Source: Enterococcus sp. RIT-PI-f
GTDB taxonomy: Bacteria > Bacillota > Bacilli > Lactobacillales > Enterococcaceae
DNA length: 64,000 nt
Direction: 5' to 3'
Assembly (NCBI RefSeq): GCF_001297065.1
Contig: NZ_LHOX01000012.1
Location: 1-64,000 of the forward strand
Positions within the stretch are counted from its first letter, which is position 1. The number at the start of each line of letters is the position of its first letter. Below are positions 1-11,500 of this stretch, in pieces. The notes below the pieces were generated by a model. That model worked only from the letters and a program-made list of their open reading frames with translations, had not been told where the DNA came from and made no database searches. A program made the position numbers and the translations under genes.

Positions 1-41
1 CGCCAGCGTTCGTCCTGAGCCAGGATCAAACTCTCATAATG
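1..41 (-). rRNA. 16S rRNA, 5' end only
   Basis: The complement reads as the conserved start of bacterial 16S rRNA (AGAGTTTGATCCTGGCTCAG followed by GACGAACGCTGGCG). The mature 5' end is placed about 7 bases before AGAGTTTG by analogy with E. coli numbering. The rest of the gene and operon lies outside the window. A small GATCC/GGATC hairpin and the stretch TTGAAAACTGAACA, common in Firmicute rRNA leaders, lie just upstream. Confidence 0.97.
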
Positions 42-208
42 ATTTGTTTGAACGATCCAAAGGATCGTTAAGCTCATAAAAATTAAAACTTTGCTAGCTA
101 TTGCTTGCATGTATTTGCTTCATATAAATGAAGCGTCCTACACATTGGTTCGTTTGCTTGCTTTGTTCAGTTTTCAAAGGTCTACAGTGTTGCGTTAGCA
201 ACTTTTAT

Positions 209-237
209 ATCATATCAGAGTGACAAGTGATTGTCAA
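209..237 (-). promoter_or_regulatory. rRNA operon promoter, proximal
   Basis: On the minus strand there is a perfect -35 TTGACA and a -10 TATGAT separated by 17 bases. It is the closest of three equally spaced-looking promoters to the 16S gene, leaving a leader of about 160 bases. Confidence 0.85.
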
Positions 238-304
238 CACTTTTTTATAAAAGTTTTCTTGCTAGGTGTTATTTAATTCGAACACCACTCACAACGACTT
301 GATT

Positions 305-333
305 ATCATATCATCTTTAGTGTTATTTGTCAA
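305..333 (-). promoter_or_regulatory. rRNA operon promoter, middle
   Basis: Minus-strand TTGACA, 17-base spacer, TATGAT: the same hexamers and spacing as the proximal promoter 96 bases away, so probably a duplicated unit. Confidence 0.8.
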
Positions 334-400
334 ACACTTTTTTGATAAAAGTTTTTGATTCAAAAGCATTTAAAGGTGATTTGTTTTTTACGACTTTGTT

Positions 401-429
401 ATAATAACACTTGTAAAATCATCCGTCAA
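401..429 (-). promoter_or_regulatory. rRNA operon promoter, distal
   Basis: Minus-strand TTGACG, 17-base spacer, TATTAT. It is weaker than the other two but again 96 bases further upstream. The remaining 200 bases up to the kinase gene hold no gene I can support and are very AT-rich. Confidence 0.6.
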
Positions 430-637
430 CTACTTTTTAAAAAAAGATTGAAGAACATTTACTCCAATTGCTTTAACAAAGACAAGTAATAATATAGCAA
501 TTCTAATAAGAAAAATCAACTAAAATCATAGCCTTTTTTTGATTATTTTTTATAGGCGAATCATTCATTGAAATTAACTGTGATTGTTCGTTTAATCATG
601 CATTTCAATCGTTCTGAATGCGTATTTTTATAAAAAA

Positions 638-675
638 ACAAGAGAACGCTGTTTACGGATCAACGTTCTCTTGCT
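638..675 (-). terminator. Terminator of the etaRS transcript
   Basis: AAGAGAACG and CGTTCTCTT form a hairpin followed on the minus strand by a run of T. The stop codon of the kinase lies inside the first arm, so the last codons (Arg-Glu-Arg) are part of the terminator. Confidence 0.85.
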
Positions 676-2183
676 TCTCTATCTTTAGGTTTTGAAATTG
701 GTATTTTGATTCTAAAAATCGTACCTTGGCCAATGACGCTTTCAGCGGTGATTTTCCCTTTATAACTTGCAAGTAATTGCTTTGCGATCGACAATCCTAA
801 TCCATTGCCGCCTTTTGTTCGCGCTCGGGCTTTATCGACACGATAAAAACGATTGAATATCTTATCCAAATCTTCCCCAGTGATCCCTTCGCCAAAATCT
901 TGGATCGCGACCATGAATTGATCCCGCTCTTTAGAAATCGACAAATGGACTTCTTTTCGCTCTGTTGAATATTTAACAGCATTGTCCAATACAATAATAA
1001 TGATTTGCTCAAAGTGATTGCGATAGATCTTCAAAATCAACTCATGGTATAAATCATCGTCTAAGGTAAAGACAAAATCAGGATACAATATCTTGAAATT
1101 GTTAAAGACCTGATAAACAACTTCTTTCGCTTTCGTCGTTTCGTTTCCATAGTGGACATCTACTTGTTCTGCTCGAGAGAGATCCAGCATTTCTTGCACC
1201 AGTGTTTTCATACGACTGATTTCTTGCAGGCTAGCCGATAATGATTCATCTAAAATTTCTGGATCATCTTTCCCCCATCGTTGCAGCAAGTTCATATGAC
1301 CTTCAATGATTGCAACTGGTGTCCGTAATTCGTGGGACACATCTTCAACGAAACGTTCTTGTTGCTCGATATACGAGCGCATCCGATCGAGCATTTCATT
1401 AAAGATATCCGCTAGATCAGACAATTCATCATTTGAATTCAATTCGGGCATATGGACAGTTGACTGCGGATTTTTGCGCACTGTTTCCATTGTATCTCGC
1501 AAGACTTTTAATGGTTGCAGGAAATAAGCGGATAAGAAGAAGCCAAGTACACTACTTAAAATCAATGACACGATTTCCAAGATGATCAGTGTCAGCAGCA
1601 ACTTACTACGAATCTCATAAAATGAAGTCAACTCATAAAACGTTTGTGCATAGCCGATTTTCTCTCTCGTTTCTTTTGAATAGATTGGTTGGATCGATAA
1701 AAACCCAGTAACACCATCCAACGTGACGATCGTAGGTGCTTTGCGCGCAACGTCAATCAAAGCCAAATCATTTTCATGGGTTTTAAAGACTAAATCTTGA
1801 CTCAGATTATAGACAAATAAACTTAATGACGATTGTCCTAGTTCTGAAATAAACGAATCGATTTTCATTAGATTTCCATCGATCGTAGATGTTCTATCAT
1901 AGATACTTGTTTCTCCTGTATCATTTTTTGTCAGATTGCGGTAGGTGCGCACCAAGGTCAATTCTTGATCGGAATTTGCCAAACGAGAAGCTACTTCTGA
2001 CATCGTCCGCTCGACATTATTCTCTTCTTTGGCTACGATCAAGTTGACGGACGTTTTATACGTGATGACCGCAAAAATCGTAAAAACAACAAATATAAAG
2101 AAAGAACTTGCGAAGGCCCACTTCACAGTTAAAGAAGGCCCCTTCAGTTCTCTCAATTTTTTCATTCTATTTTTCAGGTTCAC
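660..2183 (-). CDS. etaS: Sensor histidine kinase (EtaS/LisK type)
   Basis: Membrane sensor kinase of the OmpR-linked class. It has one membrane segment at about residues 22-44, an extracytoplasmic sensor region to about 193, a second segment at 194-218, a HAMP linker, an H-box SHELRTPV with the phospho-accepting His284, and N, G1 and G2 ATP-binding boxes towards the C-terminus ([11 protein letters not shown]). The start is GTG, overlapping the regulator's TGA stop (GTGA), with no clear ribosome site of its own, so translational coupling is likely. Enterococcal EtaS and Listeria LisK are the closest families I recognise, supported by the neighbouring gnd gene. These systems are linked to stress and acid responses in known relatives; the signal here is unknown. 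Confidence 0.85.
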   Translation of the reverse strand: MNLKNRMKKLRELKGPSLTVKWAFASSFFIFVVFTIFAVITYKTSVNLIVAKEENNVERTMSEVASRLANSDQELTLVRTYRNLTKNDTGETSIYDRTSTIDGNLMKIDSFISELGQSSLSLFVYNLSQDLVFKTHENDLALIDVARKAPTIVTLDGVTGFLSIQPIYSKETREKIGYAQTFYELTSFYEIRSKLLLTLIILEIVSLILSSVLGFFLSAYFLQPLKVLRDTMETVRKNPQSTVHMPELNSNDELSDLADIFNEMLDRMRSYIEQQERFVEDVSHELRTPVAIIEGHMNLLQRWGKDDPEILDESLSASLQEISRMKTLVQEMLDLSRAEQVDVHYGNETTKAKEVVYQVFNNFKILYPDFVFTLDDDLYHELILKIYRNHFEQIIIIVLDNAVKYSTERKEVHLSISKERDQFMVAIQDFGEGITGEDLDKIFNRFYRVDKARARTKGGNGLGLSIAKQLLASYKGKITAESVIGQGTIFRIKIPISKPKDREARER

Positions 2184-2866
2184 GAGCGCATCACATATCC
2201 TGTACCACGAACGGTTTGGATATAGCTTTCTTCCCCAGGTACATCGATTTTATTGCGGAGATAACGAATATACACGTCAACAACATTGGTTTCGACTTCC
2301 GTTTCATAACCCCAAACTTTGTTCAACAATACATCCCTTGCCAAAACTACATTGACGTTCTCCATCAATGTCAATAACAGTTCATACTCACGTTTGGTCA
2401 ATTCGATGACGTCTGTACCGCGACGAACAACCCGATTTTCTTTTTCGATCGTTAAATCACGATAAGTGATGGTTGTTTGTTTGGCTACGTTTTTGTCCCC
2501 TTCGATGTCGATTCGGCGTAACAATGCCCGCAAGCGTGCCAATAATTCTTCAATCGCAAACGGTTTAACGATATAGTCATCTGCACCATGATCTAATCCT
2601 GATACACGGTCAATCACTGAATCTCTAGCAGTCATCATGATGATTGGCGTATTTTTGCTTTGACGGACACGACGACAGACTTCTAGTCCGTTCAATTCAG
2701 GCAACATAAGATCGAGTAAAATTGCATCCCATTCATTATTTAAAGCAGCATCCAGCCCTGTACGGCCATTGTAATGTACTTCAGTATTGTATCCTTCGTG
2801 CTTTAATTCTAATTCCACAAATCGAGCTAAGTTCTTTTCATCTTCAATGATTAGAATATTACTCAT
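2180..2866 (-). CDS. etaR: OmpR-family response regulator (EtaR/LisR type)
   Basis: Receiver domain (residues 1-120) with acidic pair Glu9/Asp10, phospho-acceptor Asp52 in the LLDLMLPE stretch, and the conserved TARD and KPF motifs. It is followed by a winged-helix DNA-binding domain (about 130-228). It is the first gene of a two-gene operon with the overlapping kinase. A clear AAGGAG site precedes the ATG. Similar to LisR/CsrR-like regulators; orthology to enterococcal EtaR is supported by the position next to gnd. Target genes cannot be read from the sequence. Confidence 0.88.
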   Translation of the reverse strand: MSNILIIEDEKNLARFVELELKHEGYNTEVHYNGRTGLDAALNNEWDAILLDLMLPELNGLEVCRRVRQSKNTPIIMMTARDSVIDRVSGLDHGADDYIVKPFAIEELLARLRALLRRIDIEGDKNVAKQTTITYRDLTIEKENRVVRRGTDVIELTKREYELLLTLMENVNVVLARDVLLNKVWGYETEVETNVVDVYIRYLRNKIDVPGEESYIQTVRGTGYVMRS

Positions 2867-2949
2867 GATTGATAGCTCCTTTATTGGTTATTTCTGCTTA
2901 TATATCAAGCATTATCTGTCTTATTTTAGCATGTATCTAAAAAATAAAA

Positions 2950-2991
2950 AAGAGATTGACCAAAAGTTCTGACTTTTGGCCATTCTCTTCC
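2950..2991 (-). terminator. Terminator downstream of gnd
   Basis: GGCCAAAAGT and ACTTTTGG(T) pair around CAGA and are followed on the minus strand by a T-rich run. It separates gnd from the two-component operon. Confidence 0.85.
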
Positions 2992-3008
2992 TTGTAATAA
3001 GCAAATGC

Positions 3009-4430
3009 TTATGCTTCGTCATACCAAGAATAATGGAAAATACCTTCCTTGTCTGTACGCTCATAAGTATGTGCACCAAAATAATCCCGTTGTGCTTGGA
3101 TCAGGTTGGCTGGTAAGCGATCAGAACGATAAGAATCAAAGTAAGCGATCGCTGAAGAGAACGTGGGAACTGGTACACCTGCTTGCACAGCATAAGCTAC
3201 CACTTCACGTACGGATTTTTGGTATCTTCTTGTAATATCGATAAAGTACTCATCTAATAATAAGTTTTCGATATCTGCATCTTTGTCATATGCATCGGTG
3301 ATTTTTTGTAAAAATTGTGCCCGGATGATACAGCCAGCACGCCAGATTTTTGCAATGTCACCAAATGGCAGATCCCAATCGTATTCTTTTGAAGCTGTAC
3401 GTAATTGTGCAAAGCCTTGTGCATAGCTCATGATTTTGCTGAAGTACAACGCTTCGCGAATTTTGTTGATAAACGCTTCTTTATCACCTTCAAAAGTGAC
3501 AGCTTCAGGTTTTGGCAATACTTTGCTGGCATTCACACGTTCTTCTTTGTATGCTGAGATATAGCGTGCAAACACTGACTCAGTGATCAATGGTAATGGT
3601 ACACCTAAGTCTAATGCACTTTGGCTGGTCCATTTACCGGTTCCTTTGTTTCCAGCGGCATCAAGGATCACATCTACCAGTGGTTTGCCCGTGCCTTCAT
3701 CATCTTTACGGGTCAAGATATCTGCTGTGATCTCAATCAAGTAGCTATCCAATTCGCCTTTGTTCCATTCAGCGAAGATATCTGCCATTTCAGCTACAGA
3801 TAGACCTAAAATATTTTGCATCAAATCATAGGATTCAGCAATCAATTGCATATCCCCATATTCGATTCCATTGTGGACCATTTTTACATAGTGTCCTGCA
3901 CCATTTGGGCCAATGTACGTCACACAAGGAGAACCGTCTTCTGCTTTAGCAGAGATTTGTTCCAAGATCGGTGCGACTAACGCATAAGCTTCTTTTTGAC
4001 CGCCAGGCATGATTGACGGGCCTTTCAAAGCCCCTTCTTCTCCACCAGAGACACCAGTACCGATAAAGTTGATGCCAGAGTTGGCTAATTCTTCATTCCG
4101 GCGCACTGTATCTTTAAAGAATGTATTCCCTCCATCGATCAAGATATCGCCTTTGTCTAGATGAGGCAATAATTCTTGGATCGTAGCGTCAGTTGCAAAT
4201 CCAGCTTTGACCATCAACAAGATACGACGGGGTGTTTCAATCGATTGTACAAATTCTTCTATCGTATATGTTGCTTTGAAATTTTTATCAGGATGTTCAT
4301 TTACTACTTCTTCGGTTTTAGAACCAGTACGGTTAAACAGGGCAACAGAGTAACCACGGCTTTCAATATTTAGGGCTAAGTTCTTGCCCATTACAGCCAT
4401 ACCGACAACGCCGATTTGTTGTTTTGTCAT
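3009..4430 (-). CDS. gnd: 6-phosphogluconate dehydrogenase, decarboxylating
   Basis: Oxidative pentose phosphate enzyme converting 6-phosphogluconate to ribulose 5-phosphate with reduction of NADP. The N-terminus has the dinucleotide-binding motif [13 protein letters not shown], then the family hallmark GGNTFFKDT and [11 protein letters not shown], and the usual all-helical C-terminal domain; 473 residues is normal length. I chose the ATG preceded by a strong AGGAGG; a reading frame 41 codons longer exists but lacks a ribosome site and would add non-family sequence. Single-gene transcript with its own terminator. Confidence 0.96.
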   Translation of the reverse strand: MTKQQIGVVGMAVMGKNLALNIESRGYSVALFNRTGSKTEEVVNEHPDKNFKATYTIEEFVQSIETPRRILLMVKAGFATDATIQELLPHLDKGDILIDGGNTFFKDTVRRNEELANSGINFIGTGVSGGEEGALKGPSIMPGGQKEAYALVAPILEQISAKAEDGSPCVTYIGPNGAGHYVKMVHNGIEYGDMQLIAESYDLMQNILGLSVAEMADIFAEWNKGELDSYLIEITADILTRKDDEGTGKPLVDVILDAAGNKGTGKWTSQSALDLGVPLPLITESVFARYISAYKEERVNASKVLPKPEAVTFEGDKEAFINKIREALYFSKIMSYAQGFAQLRTASKEYDWDLPFGDIAKIWRAGCIIRAQFLQKITDAYDKDADIENLLLDEYFIDITRRYQKSVREVVAYAVQAGVPVPTFSSAIAYFDSYRSDRLPANLIQAQRDYFGAHTYERTDKEGIFHYSWYDEA

Positions 4431-4552
4431 CTTGCATCCTCCTAAGATTGAATTATCTTCATCATTATAGCGCAAATATGCTGGCTTTTGAACCATTCTC
4501 TCCCGAACTATCAAAAATTTTTCAGAAAAATTACACATTTGCAAAAAAAACA

Positions 4553-4590
4553 AAAAACCACAGGCTCCATGGTTAGCCTGTGGTTTTAAA
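4553..4590 (-). terminator. Terminator of the yceD-rpmF operon
   Basis: AAACCACAGGCT pairs with AGCCTGTGGTTT around ACCATGG, followed on the minus strand by a long T run. Confidence 0.9.
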
Positions 4591-4610
4591 ATCCTTTTTC
4601 AAAAAAAGGG

Positions 4611-4790
4611 TTATGCTTCTTTTGTTGCAACGTCTTTGCCATCGTAATGACCACAGTTTGCGCAGACATGGTGGCTTTTTTTCATTTCACCACAGTTTGC
4701 ACATTCGTTCAAACCATTGATCGTCAATTTGTAATGTGTACGACGTTTTGCTTTCTTCGCTTTTGAAGTTCTTCTAGCTGGTACTGCCAT
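4611..4790 (-). CDS. rpmF: Ribosomal protein L32
   Basis: 59-residue large-subunit protein beginning [19 protein letters not shown], with two CxxC pairs (CANC twice) that bind zinc, so this is the zinc-containing form. A strong AAGGAGG lies before the chosen ATG; the ten codons upstream in frame are not part of the protein. Co-transcribed with the YceD-family gene upstream, the standard arrangement in Firmicutes. Confidence 0.97.
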   Translation of the reverse strand: MAVPARRTSKAKKAKRRTHYKLTINGLNECANCGEMKKSHHVCANCGHYDGKDVATKEA

Positions 4791-4846
4791 TTTGCTACAC
4801 CTCCTTGTTAATGAACGCAACCTTGAGGCTGCAATTTATTCCAATC

Positions 4847-5407
4847 CTACGCGTTATCATCATCTGATTCATTGAATAGCTCTGATAGTTTTGCAAGACG
4901 AGGATCAACTTGTTGGGCTTGCGTTTCTTTTTGTTTTGCAAAATCTTCCTCTGAGAGAACAGTCCAGTCATTACCAGAAGGCATTTCCGTACTTTCTTTC
5001 TCTTCATCGGTCAAGACTTGCAATGGAATCGCAAGTAATAAATTATCCGCTACGGAATCGTCTAGACTGATCGTTTGTCCATCAATCAATAATACTTCTT
5101 CTTCAACGATCGTTTCATCGCGGCGCTGAAATTGCTCTGGTGTCATAAAACATTCATCGACAGTAAAATCAAGGCCTAAAGCAACTGGTTCAAGAGAACG
5201 AGTTGACGGCAAAGTCATTGTCGTTACAACTTGATAATGCAACAAGTATTCATGCTTGCCAGCACTAATAAAACCTTTCACTTTGACTGGTCCCAAATCA
5301 ATGATTTGTTCATCTCTTTTGATCAGCTGATTTTTCAAGTCCAATGTTTCATCGAACACTAGTGGTTCTTCTTGGTATTTCTTTAATTCCAATAAAGACC
5401 ATTTCAT
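4847..5407 (-). CDS. YceD family protein (DUF177)
   Basis: Soluble acidic protein of the DUF177/YceD family, which is found next to rpmF across bacteria and is connected in other organisms with 23S rRNA processing; its exact activity is not established. The start chosen is the ATG (MKWSLLELKKY) 7 bases after AGGAGT. An in-frame GTG 9 bases upstream overlaps the ribosome site and is unlikely. The C-terminus is rich in Asp and Asn (ESDDDNA). First gene of the two-gene operon with rpmF. Confidence 0.9.
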   Translation of the reverse strand: MKWSLLELKKYQEEPLVFDETLDLKNQLIKRDEQIIDLGPVKVKGFISAGKHEYLLHYQVVTTMTLPSTRSLEPVALGLDFTVDECFMTPEQFQRRDETIVEEEVLLIDGQTISLDDSVADNLLLAIPLQVLTDEEKESTEMPSGNDWTVLSEEDFAKQKETQAQQVDPRLAKLSELFNESDDDNA

Positions 5408-5526
5408 TCTTATCACTCCTAAGCAACAAAAGCAATTATACAGGGCTTCTGAGGCTTTGTCAATGAAATTTTCTTGACACCTTTCTCAGAACTTTTGGTA
5501 CCGTTTTACCTGTTTTATCCCCTGTA

Positions 5527-5578
5527 AAAAAACAAAAAATCGGAACAGACAGTATGTTATACACTGCCTGTTCCGATC
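5527..5578 (-). terminator. Terminator of the pfkA-pyk operon
   Basis: A 16-base imperfect stem (ATCGGAACAGACAGT/ACTGCCTGTTCCGAT) around a short AT loop, followed on the minus strand by T-runs. Confidence 0.92.
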
Positions 5579-5594
5579 AATTACGCATATACCC

Positions 5595-7379
5595 TTAAAT
5601 GGCAGTTGTTTCGCCACGATATACGATACCACGACGTGAATCAAGGGTGATCAATTCGCCGTCTTTGATTGTTGCTGTTGCATCTTTGGCACCAACGATA
5701 ACTGGTAGGTCTTTGGCAATCCCTACTACAGCTGCATGAGATGTTAGGCCGCCGTCTTCAACGATCAATGCTGCAGCTTTTTCGATTGCTGGCATATATT
5801 CTTTATCTGTTGTTGGTACTACAAGGATCATGCCGTCTTTTGCTTTAGCGATTGCTTCTTCTGCAGAATGTGCGATCACAGCGTTTGCGACAACTGATTT
5901 TTCACCGATTCCTTGTGCTTCTAATAATTTAGAACCAATCAATTGGATTTTCATCACATTTGTAGTTCCGCGTTCGCCAACCGGCACACCAGCAGTGATC
6001 AAGATCAAGTCGCCTTCTTTAGCGAAACCTAAATCTACAGCTTGTTTTGAAGCCAATTCAAACATTTCATCTGTTGTTGTTGGTTTTTGGGCAACAGTTG
6101 GGTAAACACCCCAGTTTAACATCAACCCACGTTTTGTGCGTTCGTCAAATGTCACAGCTAAGATATCTGCATCTGGACGGTATTTAGAGATCATTTTTGC
6201 AGTATAACCTGATTCAGTTGCTGCTACGATTGTTTTAACACCTAAGTTTTTCGCTGCACGGGCAACTGATAAACCGATTGTTTCGGTAACATCTGTTTTA
6301 TCAAATTGATTGATTTGGAATGTGCTGTTTTCAGACAATGATTTTTCTGCCTCGATATCGATACGAGCCATTGTCGCAACAGATTCTACTGGGTAATCAC
6401 CATTTGCTGATTCACCTGATAGCATTGTTGCATCTGTACCATCAAAGACAGCATTGGCAACGTCTGAAGCTTCCGCACGTGTAGGACGTGGGTTTTGTTG
6501 CATTGATTCTAGCATTTGTGTAGCAGTGATAACTGATTTTCCAGCAGCATTACATTTTTTGATAATGCTCTTTTGAACCATTGGTACTTCTTCCGCAGGA
6601 ATCTCAACACCCATGTCGCCACGAGCGACCATGATACCGTCAGAAACTTTGATGATTTCGTCGATGTTGTCGATCCCTTCTTGAGATTCGATTTTAGAGA
6701 AGATTTGCACATGTGTCATATCTTTTTCTTCTAAGATTTCACGAATTTCAAGAACATCTTGTGCTTTACGTACAAATGAAGCGGCAATAAAGTCGATGTC
6801 ATTGTCAAGACCAAAACGGATATCGTCGGCATCTTTTTCAGTGATACCTGGTAAGCTGATTGATACGCCTGGTGCATTGACACCTTTACGTGATCCTAGC
6901 ATACCAGCATTTTTGACAGTGACGATCAATTCGCGGGTTGCTTCGTCTTTTTCTGTGATTTCCATATCGATCAAACCATCATCAAACAAGATGTGTCCGC
7001 CAACATGTACGTCTTCAAATAAACCAGGATATGTTACAGCAATTTTTTCTTTTGAGCCTTTGTGTTCTGGGTCCATTGAGATGCGTGTTTCATCACCTAC
7101 GTTGAATTGGATGTATCCAGCACGGCCAAAATCTGCTTCAGTCGTATTTTGTACAGTAGTCCGAATTTCAGCACCTTTTGTATCTAAAAGGATACCTACA
7201 TCTTGACCAACTTTTTTGACTGCTTCGCGAACCATTGTCATCCGTGCCAATTGTTCTTCATGATCTCCATGAGAGAAGTTGAAACGGAAAACATTCGCAC
7301 CGGCTTCAATCAGTTGAGAAATAATTTCCACACTGTTACTTGCTGGTCCTAATGTACTAACGATTTTTGTTTTTTTCAT
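5595..7379 (-). CDS. pyk: Pyruvate kinase with C-terminal PEP-utilising-like domain
   Basis: Glycolytic enzyme transferring phosphate from phosphoenolpyruvate to ADP. Begins MKKTKIVSTLGPAS, has the substrate-loop motif ATQMLESM and the metal/phosphate residues around VARGDMGVEIP. At 594 residues it is longer than the minimal enzyme because of an extra C-terminal domain (about 475-590) with TSHAAVVG, resembling the phosphohistidine domain of PEP-utilising enzymes; this extension is typical of Bacillus and Enterococcus. Follows pfkA by about 80 bases and shares its operon. Confidence 0.97.
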   Translation of the reverse strand: MKKTKIVSTLGPASNSVEIISQLIEAGANVFRFNFSHGDHEEQLARMTMVREAVKKVGQDVGILLDTKGAEIRTTVQNTTEADFGRAGYIQFNVGDETRISMDPEHKGSKEKIAVTYPGLFEDVHVGGHILFDDGLIDMEITEKDEATRELIVTVKNAGMLGSRKGVNAPGVSISLPGITEKDADDIRFGLDNDIDFIAASFVRKAQDVLEIREILEEKDMTHVQIFSKIESQEGIDNIDEIIKVSDGIMVARGDMGVEIPAEEVPMVQKSIIKKCNAAGKSVITATQMLESMQQNPRPTRAEASDVANAVFDGTDATMLSGESANGDYPVESVATMARIDIEAEKSLSENSTFQINQFDKTDVTETIGLSVARAAKNLGVKTIVAATESGYTAKMISKYRPDADILAVTFDERTKRGLMLNWGVYPTVAQKPTTTDEMFELASKQAVDLGFAKEGDLILITAGVPVGERGTTNVMKIQLIGSKLLEAQGIGEKSVVANAVIAHSAEEAIAKAKDGMILVVPTTDKEYMPAIEKAAALIVEDGGLTSHAAVVGIAKDLPVIVGAKDATATIKDGELITLDSRRGIVYRGETTAI

Positions 7380-7459
7380 TACTAAACGCTCCTATTCATT
7401 TATTTAAAATAGCTAAAAAAAGCTCTTTTTAAAAGTTTTGTGCGTTACTGCCAGATTGC

Positions 7460-8434
<975 letters not shown>

Positions 8435-8582
8435 TCATCAAAAGATTTTGTTAGGGCAAACCCTGTTTGATACTTTTCAAGTAATAACCACGAGTCATAT
8501 TCTACCATTATTCATGACAAATGTCTTTGGATACTAGGAAAAAGTTGAAAAAAGTGTAAGTTCGATTGCTGTTTTCCGAAAA

Positions 8583-11500
8583 TTACTTGAAAATTACATT
8601 TCCTTTTCCTAATAATTCTTCCAGCTGTGCAACAAAATGCGGATCATCACTGACCCAGTTCGTTTCATTCACCAACAACTTCTTACCGCTTTGGGCATAA
8701 AACATGACTACAGGAACCGTGCCTCGGTATTGCTTCATCAAATTGGCCAACGTTTGCATATGCATCGCTTGTGCTTCAGCAGAAATTTTCAGATAGCAGG
8801 TTTGCTGCGCGATTTTGCTTTGTTCATGGTCTGCTACATCTATTTTATCAGCAACCAGCTGAATTTCACCATTGTAACGACTTACCTCAACTTTGCCTTC
8901 TATATATAAAACTGCATTTTCTTCAACTTGCGGTCGAACGTGTCGATAAATCAAAGGGAAAATTGTCACAGATAATTCTCCACTGGCATCTGTGCCTTCA
9001 ACAAATGCCATTTGTTCACCTTTTTTGGTTCTGATTTCCCTTATTTTCCGCACATAAAGCAAGATCCTGACTCGTTCGTTAGGTACAAGATTGGCAATAT
9101 CTGTGACACGTTTAAATTGCTTCAATTTATGAAATTGTTCTACTGGATGTCCAGACAGATACACGCCTAGATATTCCTCTTCCAAAGCCAGCTTTTCTTC
9201 TAGTGGATAATCTGCAATTTCTGCTTCTTTCAATGCCATCGTTTCTAAAAGGTCTAAGCTGCCTCCGCTATAAGCGATATTTTGGATTTTACCTTCTAAT
9301 TGGATCAATGTTTGCTTTCGATTTTTCGTCAGCTCATCGAAAACACCAATACTGACCAAGGGTACCAGATAATCAAGCTTCAGCCATTTACTGTTGCGTT
9401 GATTCAACCGCAGCAAAAATTGATCCAACGATCGATACGCACCATTGATTTTGCGTTCGTCAATGATGTCTTGGATCATATCCCTTCTGATCCCTTTGAT
9501 ACTGCTGAAGCCAAAGCGAATGGTTGCATCTCCTTGTAATTGAAAACTATAGCCGCTGGTATTGATGGTTGGCGGAAGAACTGAAACTTTATATTTCGCT
9601 GCCTCATTTAGGTATTCTTTCATTTTGCTCGTCGTGTGGCGGACAGAATGCAGAATGGCTGCAAAGAAAGGCGCTGGATAATGAACCTTTAAATATGCCA
9701 TTTGAAAACCAATCACTGAATAAGCAAAGGCATGCGAACGGTTGAAGCCGTAATCTGCGAAGCGCTCGATATAATCATAGACAAGCGTTGCTTTATCGGC
9801 ATCATACTGATTTTCGACAGCGCCTTGAACAAAGTGGCGTCGTTCCTCGTCCAAGATGTCTTTTTTCTTTTTGCTGATGGCTCGGCGCAAAATATCTGCT
9901 TGTCCCAGACTAAATCCGGCCATTTTTGAAGCAACTTGCATGATTTGTTCCTGATACACAATGATGCCGTATGTGTTTTTCAGAATCGGAATCAAACTGT
10001 CATCCGGATAAACAACCGGCTCTTGGCCTTTCTTGCGTTTGATAAACGTATCGATATGCTGCATCGGACCCGGTCGATACAAGGCATTGACTGCAACGAT
10101 ATCTTCAATACTTTCAGGGCCTAACTTGCGTAAAACATTGCGGATGCCCGCTGACTCAAATTGGAAAATACCGGCAGTTTCTCCTTTTTGAAAGAGGATC
10201 AACGTTTCAGGATCATCCAAGGGGATTTCCTTTTGGGTCATTTCTTTATGGGTGATTCGCTTGATGCCTTGCAATGTGTTGTCAATGATCGATAGATTAC
10301 GCAATCCTAGAAAGTCCATCTTCAACAAGCCCACTGCTTCAACATCATTCATCGTAAACTGCGTCAGCCAAATATCATCACTGCCCGTTTGCAAAGGGAC
10401 TAGATCTAATAAGTTTTGGTCACTGATCACCACGCCTGCTGCATGGGTGGATACATGTCGGGGCAATCCTTCTAACGTTTTGGCCACTTGAAACAGCAAC
10501 TGATTTCGTTCATTGAAAGCAACCAATTCACGCAATTGATTGGATTGTTCATAAGCAAGTGTCAACGTCATTTTCAGTGCATTGGGAATGGCTTTGGACC
10601 ATCGGTTGGCTTCGCTTTGAGAAAGACCGAAGACCCGCGAAACATCCCGCAAGACCATTTTGGCAGCCATTGTGCCAAATGTGGCAATTTGTGCCATATA
10701 CTCTTGCCCATATTTTTGCCGCACATACTGCAAAATCTCATCTCTGCGATTGTCGGGGATATCTAAGTCGATATCAGGCATCGTGTATCGCTCGGGATTT
10801 AGAAACCGTTCAAAAAGCAACTCATACTTGATAGGATCCACATCTGTGATCGACAACACATAAGCTGTCAGCGCTCCTGCGGCCGATCCACGACCAGCAC
10901 CTGTAACGATTTTTTGCTGATGGGCAAAGTCCATCACGTCCCAGACAATCAAAAAGTAATCATCGAACCCCATTTTATGAATGACTGAGAGTTCATATTC
11001 TAATCGTTCTTGATATGCCTTTGTCACATGCGCCACTCTTTGCGGCAAGCGTTCAAAACACAGTTGACGTAAATACGTCGCTGCATCTTGCTTTTCTGAT
11101 AATGGAAAATGCGGCAGCAACCGTTGATGCAATGGAATCTCTACGCGACATTCCTCTGCGATCCGCTGATTGTTTTTCAGCGCCTCTGAATCAGGATCGA
11201 ATAACGTCTGCATATGTGCTGGCGTTTGCAGATGATGGACTGACGTTCCCTCTTCTTTGACATGACGAAAGTCTTCGATCTGCGTGCCGGCTTTGATATG
11301 CCCCATCACATCAACAGCAAAAGCTTCTTCTTGAAACAATGCTGTTACCATTTGATACGCACAAGCTTCGATCCCTAATCGTCTAAAAGCTTCAAAAGAT
11401 GGCACTTGCGCTGCCTGCTCATTTTCAACGCCATAAAATAAACTGTTTTGATCAAATAAATCAAGCAGTTGTTTTAATTCCGTATAGTTTTTTTGCGGAT

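Noticed and set aside
4431-4553. 41-codon N-terminal extension of 6-phosphogluconate dehydrogenase
   Set aside because: A perfect AGGAGG site lies directly before the internal ATG, and the extension does not resemble the family.
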